Assembly (NCBI RefSeq): GCF_020297055.1
Contig: NZ_JAIXCQ010000001.1
Coordinates: 590,487 to 654,486, forward strand
Direction: 5' to 3'
From: Isoptericola luteus
Lineage (GTDB): Bacteria; Actinomycetota; Actinomycetes; Actinomycetales; Cellulomonadaceae
DNA length: 64,000 bases
Shown: positions 53,829-62,487 of the stretch, piece by piece
Position numbering within the stretch: position 1 is the first letter of the stretch
Layout of the letters: each line of letters starts with the position of its first letter
Translations under genes and position numbers: made by a program
Notes under the pieces: generated by a model
The model's input: the letters and a program-made list of their open reading frames with translations, nothing else
Databases searched by the model: none
Told to the model about the DNA's origin: nothing

Positions 53829-54864
53829 GCGCACGCTCGAGCTGATCGACACCCAGTCCGGCGGCGACGTCAGCCGCATCGTCGTCGCGGGCGTCGAGCC
53901 GCTGCCCGGCGGGACCGTGCTGGCCAAGGCCCGCTACCTGGAGCGGGAGGGCGACGGGCTGCGGCGGCTGCTGCTCTCCGAGCCGTACGGCGACCCGGCG
54001 ATGTCCGTGGACCTCGTCGTCGAGCCGTCCCACCCCCAGGCGCAGGCCGGCTACATCATCATGGAGGCGATGGGGTACCCGCTGTACTCGGGCTCGAACA
54101 CGATCTGCACGGTCACGGCGCTGCTCGCCAGCGGGGCCATCCCGATGCGCCCCGACGACGGGCTCCAGAACGTGGTGCTCGAGTCGCCGGCCGGGCCCGC
54201 GCGCATCAGCGTGCGCGTCGGCGACGGGCGGGTGACGTCGGTGACGACCCAGGGCGAGCCCGCGTTCGTCGCGGACGTCGGGCTGCACGTCGACGTGCCG
54301 CACTACGGCGACGTGCGGTTCGCGCTCGTCTGGAGCGGCGCCTACTACGCACTGATCGACGCCGCCCGGCACGGCTTCGGCGTCACCGCGCAGGAGCAGA
54401 TCGCGCTGACCGCGTTCGGGGACGCGTTCGTGCGGGCCGCGCGGCCGGGCCTGCGCCAGGTGCACCCGGAGCTGGGGCACGTCGGCCCGCTGCCGTTCGC
54501 CCACTTCATGGGGCCGCTGCGGGAGCTCGGCCCCGGGCGCTGGGAGTCGGCCTCGGCCACGTACGTGCATCCCGGCGTGCTGTGCCGCAGCCCGACCGGG
54601 ACGGGGACGTCCGCACGGCTCGCACTGCTGGCGCACCGCGGCCAGATCCGCGAGGGCCAGTCGCTCGAGACGATCTCCCCGCGGGGCAACCGGTTCGTCG
54701 GCACGGTCGGGGCGACCGCGCAGGTGGGCGACTACCCGGCCCTGCAGTCCACGATCACCGGCTCGGCCCGTCTCATGGCGCGCTCGCAGGTGACCGTCGA
54801 CCTCGACGACCCGCTGGTGGACGCCTCCGACCTGGAGCACGTGCTCTCGGCGCAGGCGCGCTGA
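53815..54864 (+). CDS. Proline racemase family protein with Ser and Thr at the cysteine positions
   Basis: A 349-residue protein of the proline racemase/hydroxyproline epimerase fold. In racemases and epimerases two cysteines act as acid and base in MCGH and SPCGTGTSA motifs; here the corresponding stretches are YSGSNTICTV and RSPTGTGTSARLALLAHRGQI, giving serine and threonine. Cys-Thr versions are trans-3-hydroxyproline dehydratases and Ser-Cys ones are epimerases in studied members, so a Ser-Thr pair leaves the activity open. Other family marks (IDTQSGGDVSRIVVAG, ESPAGPARISV, NRFVGTV) are present. The gene overlaps the oxidoreductase by 14 nt, so they may act in one amino-acid pathway. Confidence 0.8.
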   Translation: MRSRERTLELIDTQSGGDVSRIVVAGVEPLPGGTVLAKARYLEREGDGLRRLLLSEPYGDPAMSVDLVVEPSHPQAQAGYIIMEAMGYPLYSGSNTICTVTALLASGAIPMRPDDGLQNVVLESPAGPARISVRVGDGRVTSVTTQGEPAFVADVGLHVDVPHYGDVRFALVWSGAYYALIDAARHGFGVTAQEQIALTAFGDAFVRAARPGLRQVHPELGHVGPLPFAHFMGPLRELGPGRWESASATYVHPGVLCRSPTGTGTSARLALLAHRGQIREGQSLETISPRGNRFVGTVGATAQVGDYPALQSTITGSARLMARSQVTVDLDDPLVDASDLEHVLSAQAR

Positions 54865-54910
54865 CGCCGGACGCGGGGCCCGCGGGGACGGCAGGAGTAC
54901 CCTGGGCGTC

Positions 54911-54955
54911 ATGCTCAAGCGCAACGACTGGTGGTGGCTGCACCCGCAGCCGTGA
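54911..54955 (+). CDS. Trp-rich leader peptide
   Basis: A 14-codon ORF, MLKRNDWWWLHPQP, with three consecutive Trp codons (54929-54937), 105 nt upstream of trpS. Such a run is far beyond chance and is characteristic of attenuator leader peptides. TACCCT at 54898-54903 would give a leaderless start. Confidence 0.85.
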   Translation: MLKRNDWWWLHPQP

Positions 54956-55007
54956 CCTGACGCGCCCCCCGCATCCCCGTCCCGAGCTGCCCGCCGCAGC
55001 CGGGACG
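54929..55007 (+). promoter_or_regulatory. trpS transcription attenuator
   Basis: Four pairing segments fit the classical model: 1 GGCTGC 54936-54941 (overlapping the last Trp codon), 2 GCAGCC 54946-54951, 3 GCTGC 54986-54990, 4 GCAGC 54996-55000. The terminator 3:4 is extended by CGTCCCG 54978-54984 with CGGGACG 55001-55007. 1:2 and 2:3 are mutually exclusive; a ribosome stalled on the Trp codons would free segment 2 to pair with 3 and block termination. Confidence 0.75.
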
Positions 55008-55059
55008 TTCGTGCGTCCGGGGTACCTCGGCGGGCGGCACCGCTTCCCAGGAGCCGACC

Positions 55060-56226
55060 ATGACCGCACCGAGCACCAGCGTCCTTGCCCCCACTCCGTC
55101 GTCCACCGGGCCGTCCAGCGCGCCGTCGTCCACCGCGCCGTCGTCGGCCGAGACCACGACGGCGAGCGCCGCCGCCGCGCAGGCCCGTTCGGCCCAGATC
55201 GAGGCCGCGATCGCCCACGACCCGAGCGGGTTCCGCGTGCTGACGGGCGACCGCCCGACCGGCGCGCTGCACCTGGGCCACCTGATGGCCACCCTCGACA
55301 GCCGGGTGCGCCTGCAGGACGCCGGTGTCGAGGTCGTCCTCGTCGTCGCCGACTACCAGGTCATCACCGACCGGGACGACGCCGGGAACCTGCCCGCGGT
55401 CGTGCGGGACGTGGTGCTCGACTACCTCGCCGCCGGGATCGACCCGGAGCGCAGCACCGTGTTCACGCACTCGGCGGTGCCCGCGCTGAACCAGCTGCTG
55501 CTGCCGTTCCTGTCGCTGGTGACGGTGGCCGAGCTGGAGCGCAACCCCACCGTCAAGGCGGAGGCGGTCGCCGCGGAGCGGCGCCAGGGCCGCGGGATGT
55601 CGGGGCTGCTGTTCACCTACCCGGTGCACCAGGCGGCCGACATCCTGTTCTGCCACGGCAACCTGGTGCCGGTGGGGCCGGACCAGCTGCCCCACCTGGA
55701 GACCACCCGCACGGTGGCGCGGCGCTTCAACCAGCGCTACGCGGCGGCCGCGCCGTACTTCCCCGAGCCGGAGGCCCTGCTCACGCCGTCGCTCACGGTG
55801 CTGGGCGACGACGGCGCCAAGATGAGCAAGTCGCGCGGCAACGCGCTGGAGCTGCGGGCCACCGAGGACGAGACGGTGCGGTACTTCCGGCGCGCCCGCA
55901 CGGACTCCGAGCGGCACATCACGTTCGACCCGGACCGCCGCCCGGAGGTGGCGAACCTGCTCCGGATCGGCGCGCACTTCGCGGGCACGACGCCGGACGC
56001 GCTGGCCGAGTCCGTCGGCGCCGCGGGGGCGGGGCGGCTCAAGGCGGTCGTGACGGACGCCGTCGTCGAGGGGCTCCGGCCGTTGCGTGCGCGGCGGCGG
56101 GCGCTCGCGGCCGACGGGCACGCCGTCGTCGCCGACGTGCTGGCGCGGGGCACCATGCGGGCGAACGAGGTCGCCGACCGCACCCTTGCCGACGTCCACG
56201 AGCTCATGGGCACCATGTACCCATGA
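55060..56226 (+). CDS. trpS: Tryptophanyl-tRNA synthetase
   Basis: A 388-residue class I synthetase charging tRNA-Trp. Class motifs: TGDRPTGALHLGHLMATL (HIGH-like) and GDDGAKMSKSRGNALEL (KMSKS). VADYQVITDRDD, FTHSAVPALNQLLLPFLSLVTVAELERNPTVK and YPVHQAADILFCHGNLVPVGPDQLPHLE follow the form of the second actinobacterial TrpRS type, which in Streptomyces includes indolmycin-resistant, attenuation-controlled TrpS1. The first 45 residues are a Ser/Thr/Pro/Ala-rich extension; the ATG at 55060 follows CAGGAG by 6 nt, so the extension is probably real, though a later start cannot be ruled out. Confidence 0.93.
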   Translation: MTAPSTSVLAPTPSSTGPSSAPSSTAPSSAETTTASAAAAQARSAQIEAAIAHDPSGFRVLTGDRPTGALHLGHLMATLDSRVRLQDAGVEVVLVVADYQVITDRDDAGNLPAVVRDVVLDYLAAGIDPERSTVFTHSAVPALNQLLLPFLSLVTVAELERNPTVKAEAVAAERRQGRGMSGLLFTYPVHQAADILFCHGNLVPVGPDQLPHLETTRTVARRFNQRYAAAAPYFPEPEALLTPSLTVLGDDGAKMSKSRGNALELRATEDETVRYFRRARTDSERHITFDPDRRPEVANLLRIGAHFAGTTPDALAESVGAAGAGRLKAVVTDAVVEGLRPLRARRRALAADGHAVVADVLARGTMRANEVADRTLADVHELMGTMYP

Positions 56227-56768
56227 GCACGCTGGCGTTCCGGCGCACCCGTCGCGGCGACCTGTCGCAGATCCAGGCGTGGCTGCGGCAGCCGCACGTG
56301 GCGCGGTACTGGGCGCACGACACGTCGGACGCCGCGGTGGAGCGCGACTTCGCCGGCAGCTTCGGTGGCACGGAGCCGTCGGAGGACTTCGTGGTGTCGG
56401 ACGGCGGCGTCGACGTCGGGTTCGTCCAGCGCTGCTGCATCCACGACTACGCCGCCGAGGAGCGTGAGCTCATCGAGCTGGTGGAAGTGCCCGCCGACGC
56501 CCTGACGATCGACTACTTCGTCGGTGAGGCGGACCGCGTCGGCCAGGGGGTCGGCAGCCGGATGGTCCGGGAGTTCGTCGCCCTGTGCTGGCGGGACCAC
56601 CCCGGCGCGACGGCGATCGTCGTCCCCGTCGTCGTCGGCAACGTCGCGTCGTGGTCGGCGCTGCGGTCGGCCGGGTTCCGGCGGGTGGCGACGGGACACC
56701 TGCCTCCGGACAACCCGGTCGACGACGGCCTGCACCACGTCTACCGTCTGGACCGCCCCGCGGGCTGA
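56223..56768 (+). CDS. GNAT acetyltransferase, AAC(6')-like
   Basis: A 181-residue N-acetyltransferase. It has the AAC(6')/siderophore-type pattern: LSQIQAWLRQPHVARYW near the N-terminus, VDVGFVQRCCIHDY, LTIDYFVGEADRVGQGVGSRMVREFVALCW (acetyl-CoA loop Q-x-x-G-x-G/S) and VVGNVASWSALRSAGFRRVATG. The family includes aminoglycoside 6'-acetyltransferases, but resistance cannot be claimed. Its ATG overlaps the trpS stop, so the two are co-expressed under the attenuator. Confidence 0.85.
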   Translation: MSTLAFRRTRRGDLSQIQAWLRQPHVARYWAHDTSDAAVERDFAGSFGGTEPSEDFVVSDGGVDVGFVQRCCIHDYAAEERELIELVEVPADALTIDYFVGEADRVGQGVGSRMVREFVALCWRDHPGATAIVVPVVVGNVASWSALRSAGFRRVATGHLPPDNPVDDGLHHVYRLDRPAG

Positions 56769-56825
56769 GCCCGGTGCGCCCGTGACGGGGGGTGAGCCGA
56801 GTGGCCGGTGGGCCGGTGAGCCTTG

Positions 56826-57902
56826 TCAGGCGCTGTCGCGCAGCGCGGCCGTGATCGTCGCGACCCGCTCGCGGACCTCGGCGGTCTCGATCACGGCCCG
56901 CACCTCGAGGCGCTCGATCCCGATCGCTGACGTCTCGGCGACCGATCCGAGGACGGCGCGCAGCACCTCGGCGGCCGACCTGGCCTGCTCGGGAGTGGTC
57001 GCCCGGTCCGCGCGCGCCGTGGCCAGCCCGAGCGCCAGGCCGATGTCGTCGGCCGAGTCCACGCGGGGCGACAGGAACGTGGAGGCGAGCCGCGCCAGCA
57101 GCCCCAGCCGGCGTCCCGCCTCGCGCGGGGGCAGGCGATCGCCGTCGAGACGGGCGACCTCCCCGTCCAGCTCGCGGGCCACGAGGGCGCTCGACGCGTC
57201 GCGCAGGTCGTCGACGTACGTCCGGGCGCTGCCGGGGGCGAGGAGCGGCCGGGCGGCCCGGTCGCGTGCCCACTCGGGGTTGCGGCCGGCGGCGTGCAGG
57301 AAACGGTCGAGGTCGATCCCGTCGAGATCCGCGTCCGTACCGCCGTCGAGCCAGTCGCGGACGCGGGCGACGTCCCCGGGCTCGTCGACGTCGAGCCCCA
57401 CCGTGGACAGCACGTCGAGCCAGGTGCCGGTCGCGGGGTCGAACAGGGGGACGAGGCGGTCGTCCTGCGGCCCCGCAGGGCGCACCACGTGCTCGCGCCC
57501 CGGGTCGTGGAGCAGCACCCACGGTCGGTCGTCGACGACCACCGGGCTCGACTCGGTCATCTCGAGCACCACGCGCGTCGCCCACTCGTCGTAGGTCTCG
57601 CCCTCCGGCGCGCCCGTGAGCGGGTCGCGCCGGACGGCGGGGGCGCTCAGCCGCGCGGGCAGCCAGAGCAGCGGGTGCCACATCGCCTCCGGCCGCAGCT
57701 CGGGCCACCGTCGGCGGCCGTCCGGGACGGTCCACGGCATGGGCAGCGGGGTGGCCGACAGCGGGGAGAGCAGCAGGGCGTGCTCGTCGAGGCCTGAGAA
57801 CGCCCGCCACAGGGGGAGGCGGCCGGCCACCTCGATCACCGACGCGGGCAGGAGCAGGTGCTCTGCCGGCCCGGCGTCGAGCGCTCTGCGCCTGTGCTCC
57901 AC
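56826..57902 (-). CDS. Protein of unknown function
   Basis: A 358-residue soluble protein I do not recognise. It starts at GTG 57902 behind GAGGAGAGG. The N-terminal half is proline- and tryptophan-rich (PLPMPWTVPDGRRRWPELRPEAMWHPLLWLPARL), the central part holds short strand-like pieces (VVDDRPWVLLHDPG, RLVPLFDPATGTWLDV) and the C-terminal half is helical (ASTFLSPRVDSADDIGLALGLATARAD to RERVATITAALRDSA). No signal peptide, membrane segment or catalytic motif is visible. It is divergent from another unrecognised gene at 58053. Confidence 0.6.
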   Translation of the reverse strand: MEHRRRALDAGPAEHLLLPASVIEVAGRLPLWRAFSGLDEHALLLSPLSATPLPMPWTVPDGRRRWPELRPEAMWHPLLWLPARLSAPAVRRDPLTGAPEGETYDEWATRVVLEMTESSPVVVDDRPWVLLHDPGREHVVRPAGPQDDRLVPLFDPATGTWLDVLSTVGLDVDEPGDVARVRDWLDGGTDADLDGIDLDRFLHAAGRNPEWARDRAARPLLAPGSARTYVDDLRDASSALVARELDGEVARLDGDRLPPREAGRRLGLLARLASTFLSPRVDSADDIGLALGLATARADRATTPEQARSAAEVLRAVLGSVAETSAIGIERLEVRAVIETAEVRERVATITAALRDSA

Positions 57903-58052
57903 GGTGGTCCTCTCCTCGGGGGGTCTCGGAACGCCTATGCCGGACGGCGTCGCCCGAGCCGACGTGGCCGGCATCGTCGACGTGACCGACGTCACAGCGT
58001 CCGGGGCGCCGGACGGGCCGATTTTCGCGAGCGCCCCGCACACACGCATGCC

Positions 58053-59336
58053 ATGCAGACCTTGACCGTCGTCCCCGACGCCCCCGCCGCCAGCCCGAGC
58101 ACCCGCCCCCAGGTGCAGGTGCACGACCGCGCCAGCGACGAGCTGGACCTTCTGACCACCGACCTGGCCCGCCGCGTGCGCGCCGGCTCCGTCGGTGAGA
58201 AGGAGGCCCGCATGGCGATCTTCGAGGCGGTCTTCCGCACGGGCATCATCGGTGCGGAGACGCGGCGCTACTGCCACCGCCAGAGCGTGGCGCGGCACCT
58301 GCACGACGACATGGTCGAGGCGGCCGTCGACTTCTACACCCGCAAGATCCTCGACCTGCCGAGCGTCGAGGGGGCCACCGGGGACTCGCGCGGCCGCAAC
58401 GGCACCAAGTTCTTCGACCTGGAGGTGTTCGCCGAGGGCGCGAGCGCGGCCGGGTCGATCCGGCAGGCGCTCGGCGACTACACGCTCATGCACCGCACCC
58501 TGCTGCGCAGCGTCCGGTCGGCCCGGCGCGTGGGCCAGGTCGTCTCGACCGACCTGCTCGAGGGCACCATCGACGCCGAGGGCCGGCTCGCCGGCCTGAT
58601 GCACGAGCTGCCGATCGAGCCGGACCCCGCCGCGGAGATCCTCGAGGCCGACCGGACCGCCCGCCTGGACCACGTCTACGAGGTGCACGCGAGCGCCGCG
58701 GCCCGCCAGCGCGGCGTGCTCCGGGCGCGCATCGACGCCGCTGCGATCCGCGCCGCGTTCGACCTGCCCGAGCTGGAGCGCCCGGTCGACCCCGAGGTGC
58801 GGGCCCGCCTGCTCGCCTGGGTGGACGACGACGAGGCGCTCGCCCTGCGGTCCGTCGTCGCCCTGGTCCTGCCGGGCCGCGTGACCGACCTGCGCGCCGA
58901 GCGGCTCGGCGAGCTGTGGGCGGCGTTCGACGCCGACCAGCTGACCGAGCTCGCCGAGCACGAGTACGGCCAGCGGATGGCGCACCTGCTCGTGCGCGAC
59001 GCCCTGGCGGACCGGGCGCGCCCGGGCCGGCCCACCGTGTCCCGGACGCGCGTGGCGGTGAAGCGCGCGGTCGCCGGCTGCGGCGTCGACGCGACCTGGG
59101 GCGCCGAGCTCACGGCCGTCTTCCTCGAGCACGAGCACGAGGCCCGCTCCGCCTGGGACCCCGACCGCGGCGTCGACGGCCCGGCCCGCGACGCCGGCCG
59201 TTACCTGCGCGCGCTCGAGGCGGCCGCAGGGCTGCCGGGCGCCCCGCTCGGTCGGACGCCGGCCGAGGTCCGCGACGCCCTCGCGCGTCTCGTCGTCGAC
59301 GCCCACCAGCCGGCCCGCCGCGCCGACGCCGCCTGA
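58053..59336 (+). CDS. Protein of unknown function, helix-rich
   Basis: A 427-residue largely helical, arginine- and alanine-rich protein that I do not recognise. Distinct segments are DLARRVRAGSVGEKEARMAIFEAVFRTGIIGAETRRYCHRQ, a conserved-looking loop RGRNGTKFFDLEVFAEGASAAGSIRQALGDY, and MHRTLLRSVRSARRVGQVV, which together faintly recall the helical core of sigma-70-like or other nucleic-acid-binding proteins; this is only an impression. ATG 58053 is used; a second ATG at 58048 is out of frame. It may act with the divergent gene at 56826. Confidence 0.6.
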   Translation: MQTLTVVPDAPAASPSTRPQVQVHDRASDELDLLTTDLARRVRAGSVGEKEARMAIFEAVFRTGIIGAETRRYCHRQSVARHLHDDMVEAAVDFYTRKILDLPSVEGATGDSRGRNGTKFFDLEVFAEGASAAGSIRQALGDYTLMHRTLLRSVRSARRVGQVVSTDLLEGTIDAEGRLAGLMHELPIEPDPAAEILEADRTARLDHVYEVHASAAARQRGVLRARIDAAAIRAAFDLPELERPVDPEVRARLLAWVDDDEALALRSVVALVLPGRVTDLRAERLGELWAAFDADQLTELAEHEYGQRMAHLLVRDALADRARPGRPTVSRTRVAVKRAVAGCGVDATWGAELTAVFLEHEHEARSAWDPDRGVDGPARDAGRYLRALEAAAGLPGAPLGRTPAEVRDALARLVVDAHQPARRADAA

Positions 59337-59448
59337 TCTGACGCCCCGTGACCGACGCCCCGTGATCCGAGGGGAGACGCGGGCAGAAGTTCCATAGGGC
59401 CACCAGACGCCGGAACTTGCGCCGGCGAGGACCCGAGAGGAGACCCCG

Positions 59449-59667
59449 ATGGCTGCCCACCCCGCACCCGCGCGGAAGACCATCGCCGAACGTACCGCGC
59501 CGCTGACGAAGGAGATCGCGCGCCGCCGCACCGGCACCCCCCTGACCCCCGGCGACGTGCACGAACAGATCGCGTCGCTGGTCGACGAGCTGGTCCGGCA
59601 GGGGATGACGCCGGCCCAGGCCGGCGGGCTCGTGAACCGCGCAGCGGCCAAGGCCCTCGGCGCGTGA
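59449..59667 (+). CDS. Small protein of unknown function
   Basis: A 72-residue basic N-terminus followed by a helical segment (LTPGDVHEQIASLVDELVRQGMTPAQAGGLVNRAAAKALGA) that looks like a small helix-turn-helix pair. GAGAGGAG lies 6 nt before the ATG. Its TGA overlaps the GTG of the next small gene, so both are co-translated. No known family is recognised. Confidence 0.6.
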   Translation: MAAHPAPARKTIAERTAPLTKEIARRRTGTPLTPGDVHEQIASLVDELVRQGMTPAQAGGLVNRAAAKALGA

Positions 59668-59984
59668 GCTCCTTGCGGCGGCCGTGGGAGTCGTTGCCGT
59701 CCGCCGTCATCGTGGACCCGTTCGCCGCGTCGGCCCCCGGGTCCGGCGACGCCGACGGCTCGGCCGACGACGCGCCCGGCCGGTGCGACGCCTGCGGTGC
59801 GATCGCGCGGGTCCGCGTCACCGTCGCCGCCCGCGGAGACCTCCTGTTCTGCTGGACCGACTTCCTCGTGCACGAGCAGGCGCTCGCCGCCGGCGGGTTC
59901 GTCGCGACCTCCGCCCGGACCGGGCACGGGTCACACGGACCGGCCCCCCACGGTGGCGGCCCGGCTGCCGACAGTTGCTGGTGA
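59664..59984 (+). CDS. DUF7455-like small protein
   Basis: A 106-residue protein whose middle part, GRCDACGAIARVRVTVAARGDLLFCWTDFLVHEQALAAGGF, matches DUF7455-type proteins, which have CDACG and FCxHH pairs suggestive of a zinc knuckle. Here the second pair is FCW with TD in place of HH, so metal binding may be lost. The ends are Ala/Gly/Pro-rich. The GTG start overlaps the preceding stop. Function unknown. Confidence 0.65.
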   Translation: MSSLRRPWESLPSAVIVDPFAASAPGSGDADGSADDAPGRCDACGAIARVRVTVAARGDLLFCWTDFLVHEQALAAGGFVATSARTGHGSHGPAPHGGGPAADSCW

Positions 59985-60087
59985 CGACCTCCGGCTCGGA
60001 GGCCGACGGGGCACCGGAGAGGTGCCCGGCCGACACACCGCCCGCCAGGGCGCACGGATCGCGCCAGTGATGGCGGGGAGGGGCGAG

Positions 60088-62487
60088 ATGGACGAGATGG
60101 ACGAGATCGTCCACGAGTTCTTGGTCGAGTCCTATGAGAACCTCGATCAGCTCGACCAGGACCTCGTGGCCCTCGAGAGCGACCCGTCGTCGCGCTCCCT
60201 GCTGAGCAGCATCTTCCGCACGGTGCACACGATCAAGGGCACCAGCGGCTTCCTCGGCTTCGGCAACCTGGAGCGGGTGTCGCACATCGGCGAGTCGCTC
60301 CTGTCCGAGCTGCGCGACGGCAAGCGGTCCATGGACCAGCCCACCGCCGACGTGCTGCTGGCGCTGGTGGACACGCTGCGCGAGATCCTCGCGAAGATCG
60401 AGGCGGGCGGCGGCGACGACGTCGACGTCGCGCCGATGGTCGAGCGCATCGCCGCCGTCCAGGCGGGCACCGCCGAGGCTGCCGCTCCTGCTCCGGAGCC
60501 CGCTCCTGCGCCGGAGCCCGTCGCCGAGGCCGCGGCCGAGCCGGAGCCCGTCGCCGAGCCCGAGGCCGAGCCCGCGGCCGAGCCGGAGCCCGTGACCACG
60601 GTCGAGACCGTGGCGGAGCCGACGCAGTCCGCGCCGGAGCCCGCCGTGGAGCCGACGCCGGAACCCGCGCCGACCGCGCAGCCCGCGCCGTCGACCCCTG
60701 GGCCGGGGGGAGCTGCGCCGGCCGTGCCGTCCGCTCCCGAGCCGGTGGCCGAGGCCGCGGTCGAGACGCACGCGCGCAACGCCGCGGACGGCTCGATCCG
60801 CGTGGACGTCGACCTGCTCGACACCCTCATGCGCCAGGTGGGCGAGCTCGTCCTCGTGCGCAACCAGATCGACCGGATCGCGGGGACGCGGGAGGACCAG
60901 GAGACCAAGCGTTCCGCGCAGCGGCTGAGCCTCATCGCCTCGGAGCTGCAGGAGGGCGTCATGCGCACGCGCATGCAGCCCATCGAGCACGTGTGGTCGA
61001 AGATGCCGCGCGTCGTGCGCGACCTGTCCCGCAGCCTGGGCCGCGACGTGCGGATCGAGATGACCGGTGGCGACACCGAGCTCGACCGCTCGCTGCTCGA
61101 GGCCGTCAAGGACCCGCTGACGCACCTGGTGCGCAACGCCGTCGACCACGGCATCGAGGACCCGGAGCGGCGTCGGGCCGCCGGGAAGTCCAGCCAGGGC
61201 GTCGTCACGCTGCGGGCCTACCACTCGAACGGCCAGGTCGTGGTCGAAATCTCCGACGACGGCGCGGGCATCGACCCCGCCCGCGTCGGCCGCACCGCCG
61301 TCGACAAGGGCCTGCGTACCGCGGCCGAGGTCGCGGCGATGTCGGAGCCCGAGCTGCTCGACCTGCTGTTCATGGCCGGGTTCTCCACCGCCGCCAAGGT
61401 CACGAACGTGTCCGGGCGCGGCGTCGGCATGGACGTGGTGCGCACCAACATCGAGTCCATCGGCGGTTCCGTGGACGTCGAGTCCCGGGTCGGCGCAGGC
61501 ACGACGTGGCGGATGCGCATCCCGCTGACGCTGGCCATCATGCCCGCCCTCACCGTCACGTGCGGTGGGACGGTCTACGCGATCCCGCAGGTCAGCCTGC
61601 TGGAGCTGGTGGCCCTCGGTGACCAGCAGGGCCGGATCGAGCACGTGGGCTCTGCCCCCGTCTTCCGGCTGCGCGGGGTCCTCCTGCCGCTGATCTCCCT
61701 GGCGGAGGTGCTGGGCCTCGAGCCCGGCGACGACCGCGTGATCGCCGTCGTCGAGGCGGACGACCAGCGGTTCGGCGTCATCGTGGACCGCGTCCTGAAC
61801 ATGGAGGAGATCGTCGTCAAGGCGATCGCCAGCCGGCTCAAGCAGATCGGCATGTACGCCGGTGCGACCGTGCTGGGCGACGGCAAGGTGGCGCTCATCC
61901 TCGACCTGCAGGCCATCGCGCGCCGGGTGCTCACCGCCGACGCCGCGGGCCTCGCTCGCGCGCACGTGCGGGACGTGGCCCAGGGCGCCGGGACCACCGA
62001 GCAGATGCTCGTGGTCGGAGCGGGCGACCGCCGCGTCGCGATCCCGCTGGCCGCGGTCACCCGCCTCGAGCGGATCCGGGCGGACCGGATCGAGCAGGTC
62101 GGGGCCCGCGAGGTGCTGCAGTACCGCGGGGCCTTGCTGCCCCTGGTGCGGCTGGACCAGCTCCTGGGGGCCGTGGGTGGCATGGCGTCCGACGAGCTCG
62201 ACGTCGTGGTCTACACCCGCGGCGGCCGCAGCATCGCGATGGCTGTCACCGAGATCGTCGACATCGTCGAGGACGACGCGCAGCGGCGCAGCGACATCGA
62301 CGACCAGGGCCTGCTCGGCTCCACGGTGCTCAAGGACCGTGTCACCGAGCTGCTCGACGTCCGCAGCGCCGTCCAGGCGGCCGACCCCGGCTTCTTCGAC
62401 GACCTCGACGCCGGCGGCCTCGGCGAGCTCTCCGATCCCGACGACGCGACGGCCGACCACGGCGCGTCGCTGGCAGGTGCCCGATGA
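60088..62487 (+). CDS. cheA: Chemotaxis histidine kinase
   Basis: A 799-residue kinase linking receptors to CheY. Hpt domain with phosphorylated His47 in FRTVHTIKGTSGFLGFGNLERVSH; a Pro/Ala/Glu-rich linker (about residues 130-230, many AEPEPVAEP copies) without a recognisable CheY-binding P2 domain; dimerisation helices (DVDLLDTLMRQVGELVLVRNQIDR); ATPase domain with Asn350 in HLVRNAVDHGIEDP, DDGAGIDP and GRGVGMDVVRTNIESIGG; then two CheW-like domains in tandem. ATG 60088 is preferred because GGGGAGGGG precedes it; an ATG at 60070 is in frame. cheW overlaps its stop. Confidence 0.95.
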   Translation: MDEMDEIVHEFLVESYENLDQLDQDLVALESDPSSRSLLSSIFRTVHTIKGTSGFLGFGNLERVSHIGESLLSELRDGKRSMDQPTADVLLALVDTLREILAKIEAGGGDDVDVAPMVERIAAVQAGTAEAAAPAPEPAPAPEPVAEAAAEPEPVAEPEAEPAAEPEPVTTVETVAEPTQSAPEPAVEPTPEPAPTAQPAPSTPGPGGAAPAVPSAPEPVAEAAVETHARNAADGSIRVDVDLLDTLMRQVGELVLVRNQIDRIAGTREDQETKRSAQRLSLIASELQEGVMRTRMQPIEHVWSKMPRVVRDLSRSLGRDVRIEMTGGDTELDRSLLEAVKDPLTHLVRNAVDHGIEDPERRRAAGKSSQGVVTLRAYHSNGQVVVEISDDGAGIDPARVGRTAVDKGLRTAAEVAAMSEPELLDLLFMAGFSTAAKVTNVSGRGVGMDVVRTNIESIGGSVDVESRVGAGTTWRMRIPLTLAIMPALTVTCGGTVYAIPQVSLLELVALGDQQGRIEHVGSAPVFRLRGVLLPLISLAEVLGLEPGDDRVIAVVEADDQRFGVIVDRVLNMEEIVVKAIASRLKQIGMYAGATVLGDGKVALILDLQAIARRVLTADAAGLARAHVRDVAQGAGTTEQMLVVGAGDRRVAIPLAAVTRLERIRADRIEQVGAREVLQYRGALLPLVRLDQLLGAVGGMASDELDVVVYTRGGRSIAMAVTEIVDIVEDDAQRRSDIDDQGLLGSTVLKDRVTELLDVRSAVQAADPGFFDDLDAGGLGELSDPDDATADHGASLAGAR

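Noticed and set aside
56822..56835. TTGTCAGG at the end of the 56826 gene as a family A end
   Set aside because: No matching CCTGACA end within 50 bp on either side.
57903..58052. CGACGTGACCGACGTCAC in the divergent region as a regulator site
   Set aside because: The partial symmetry is weak and expected by chance in this composition.
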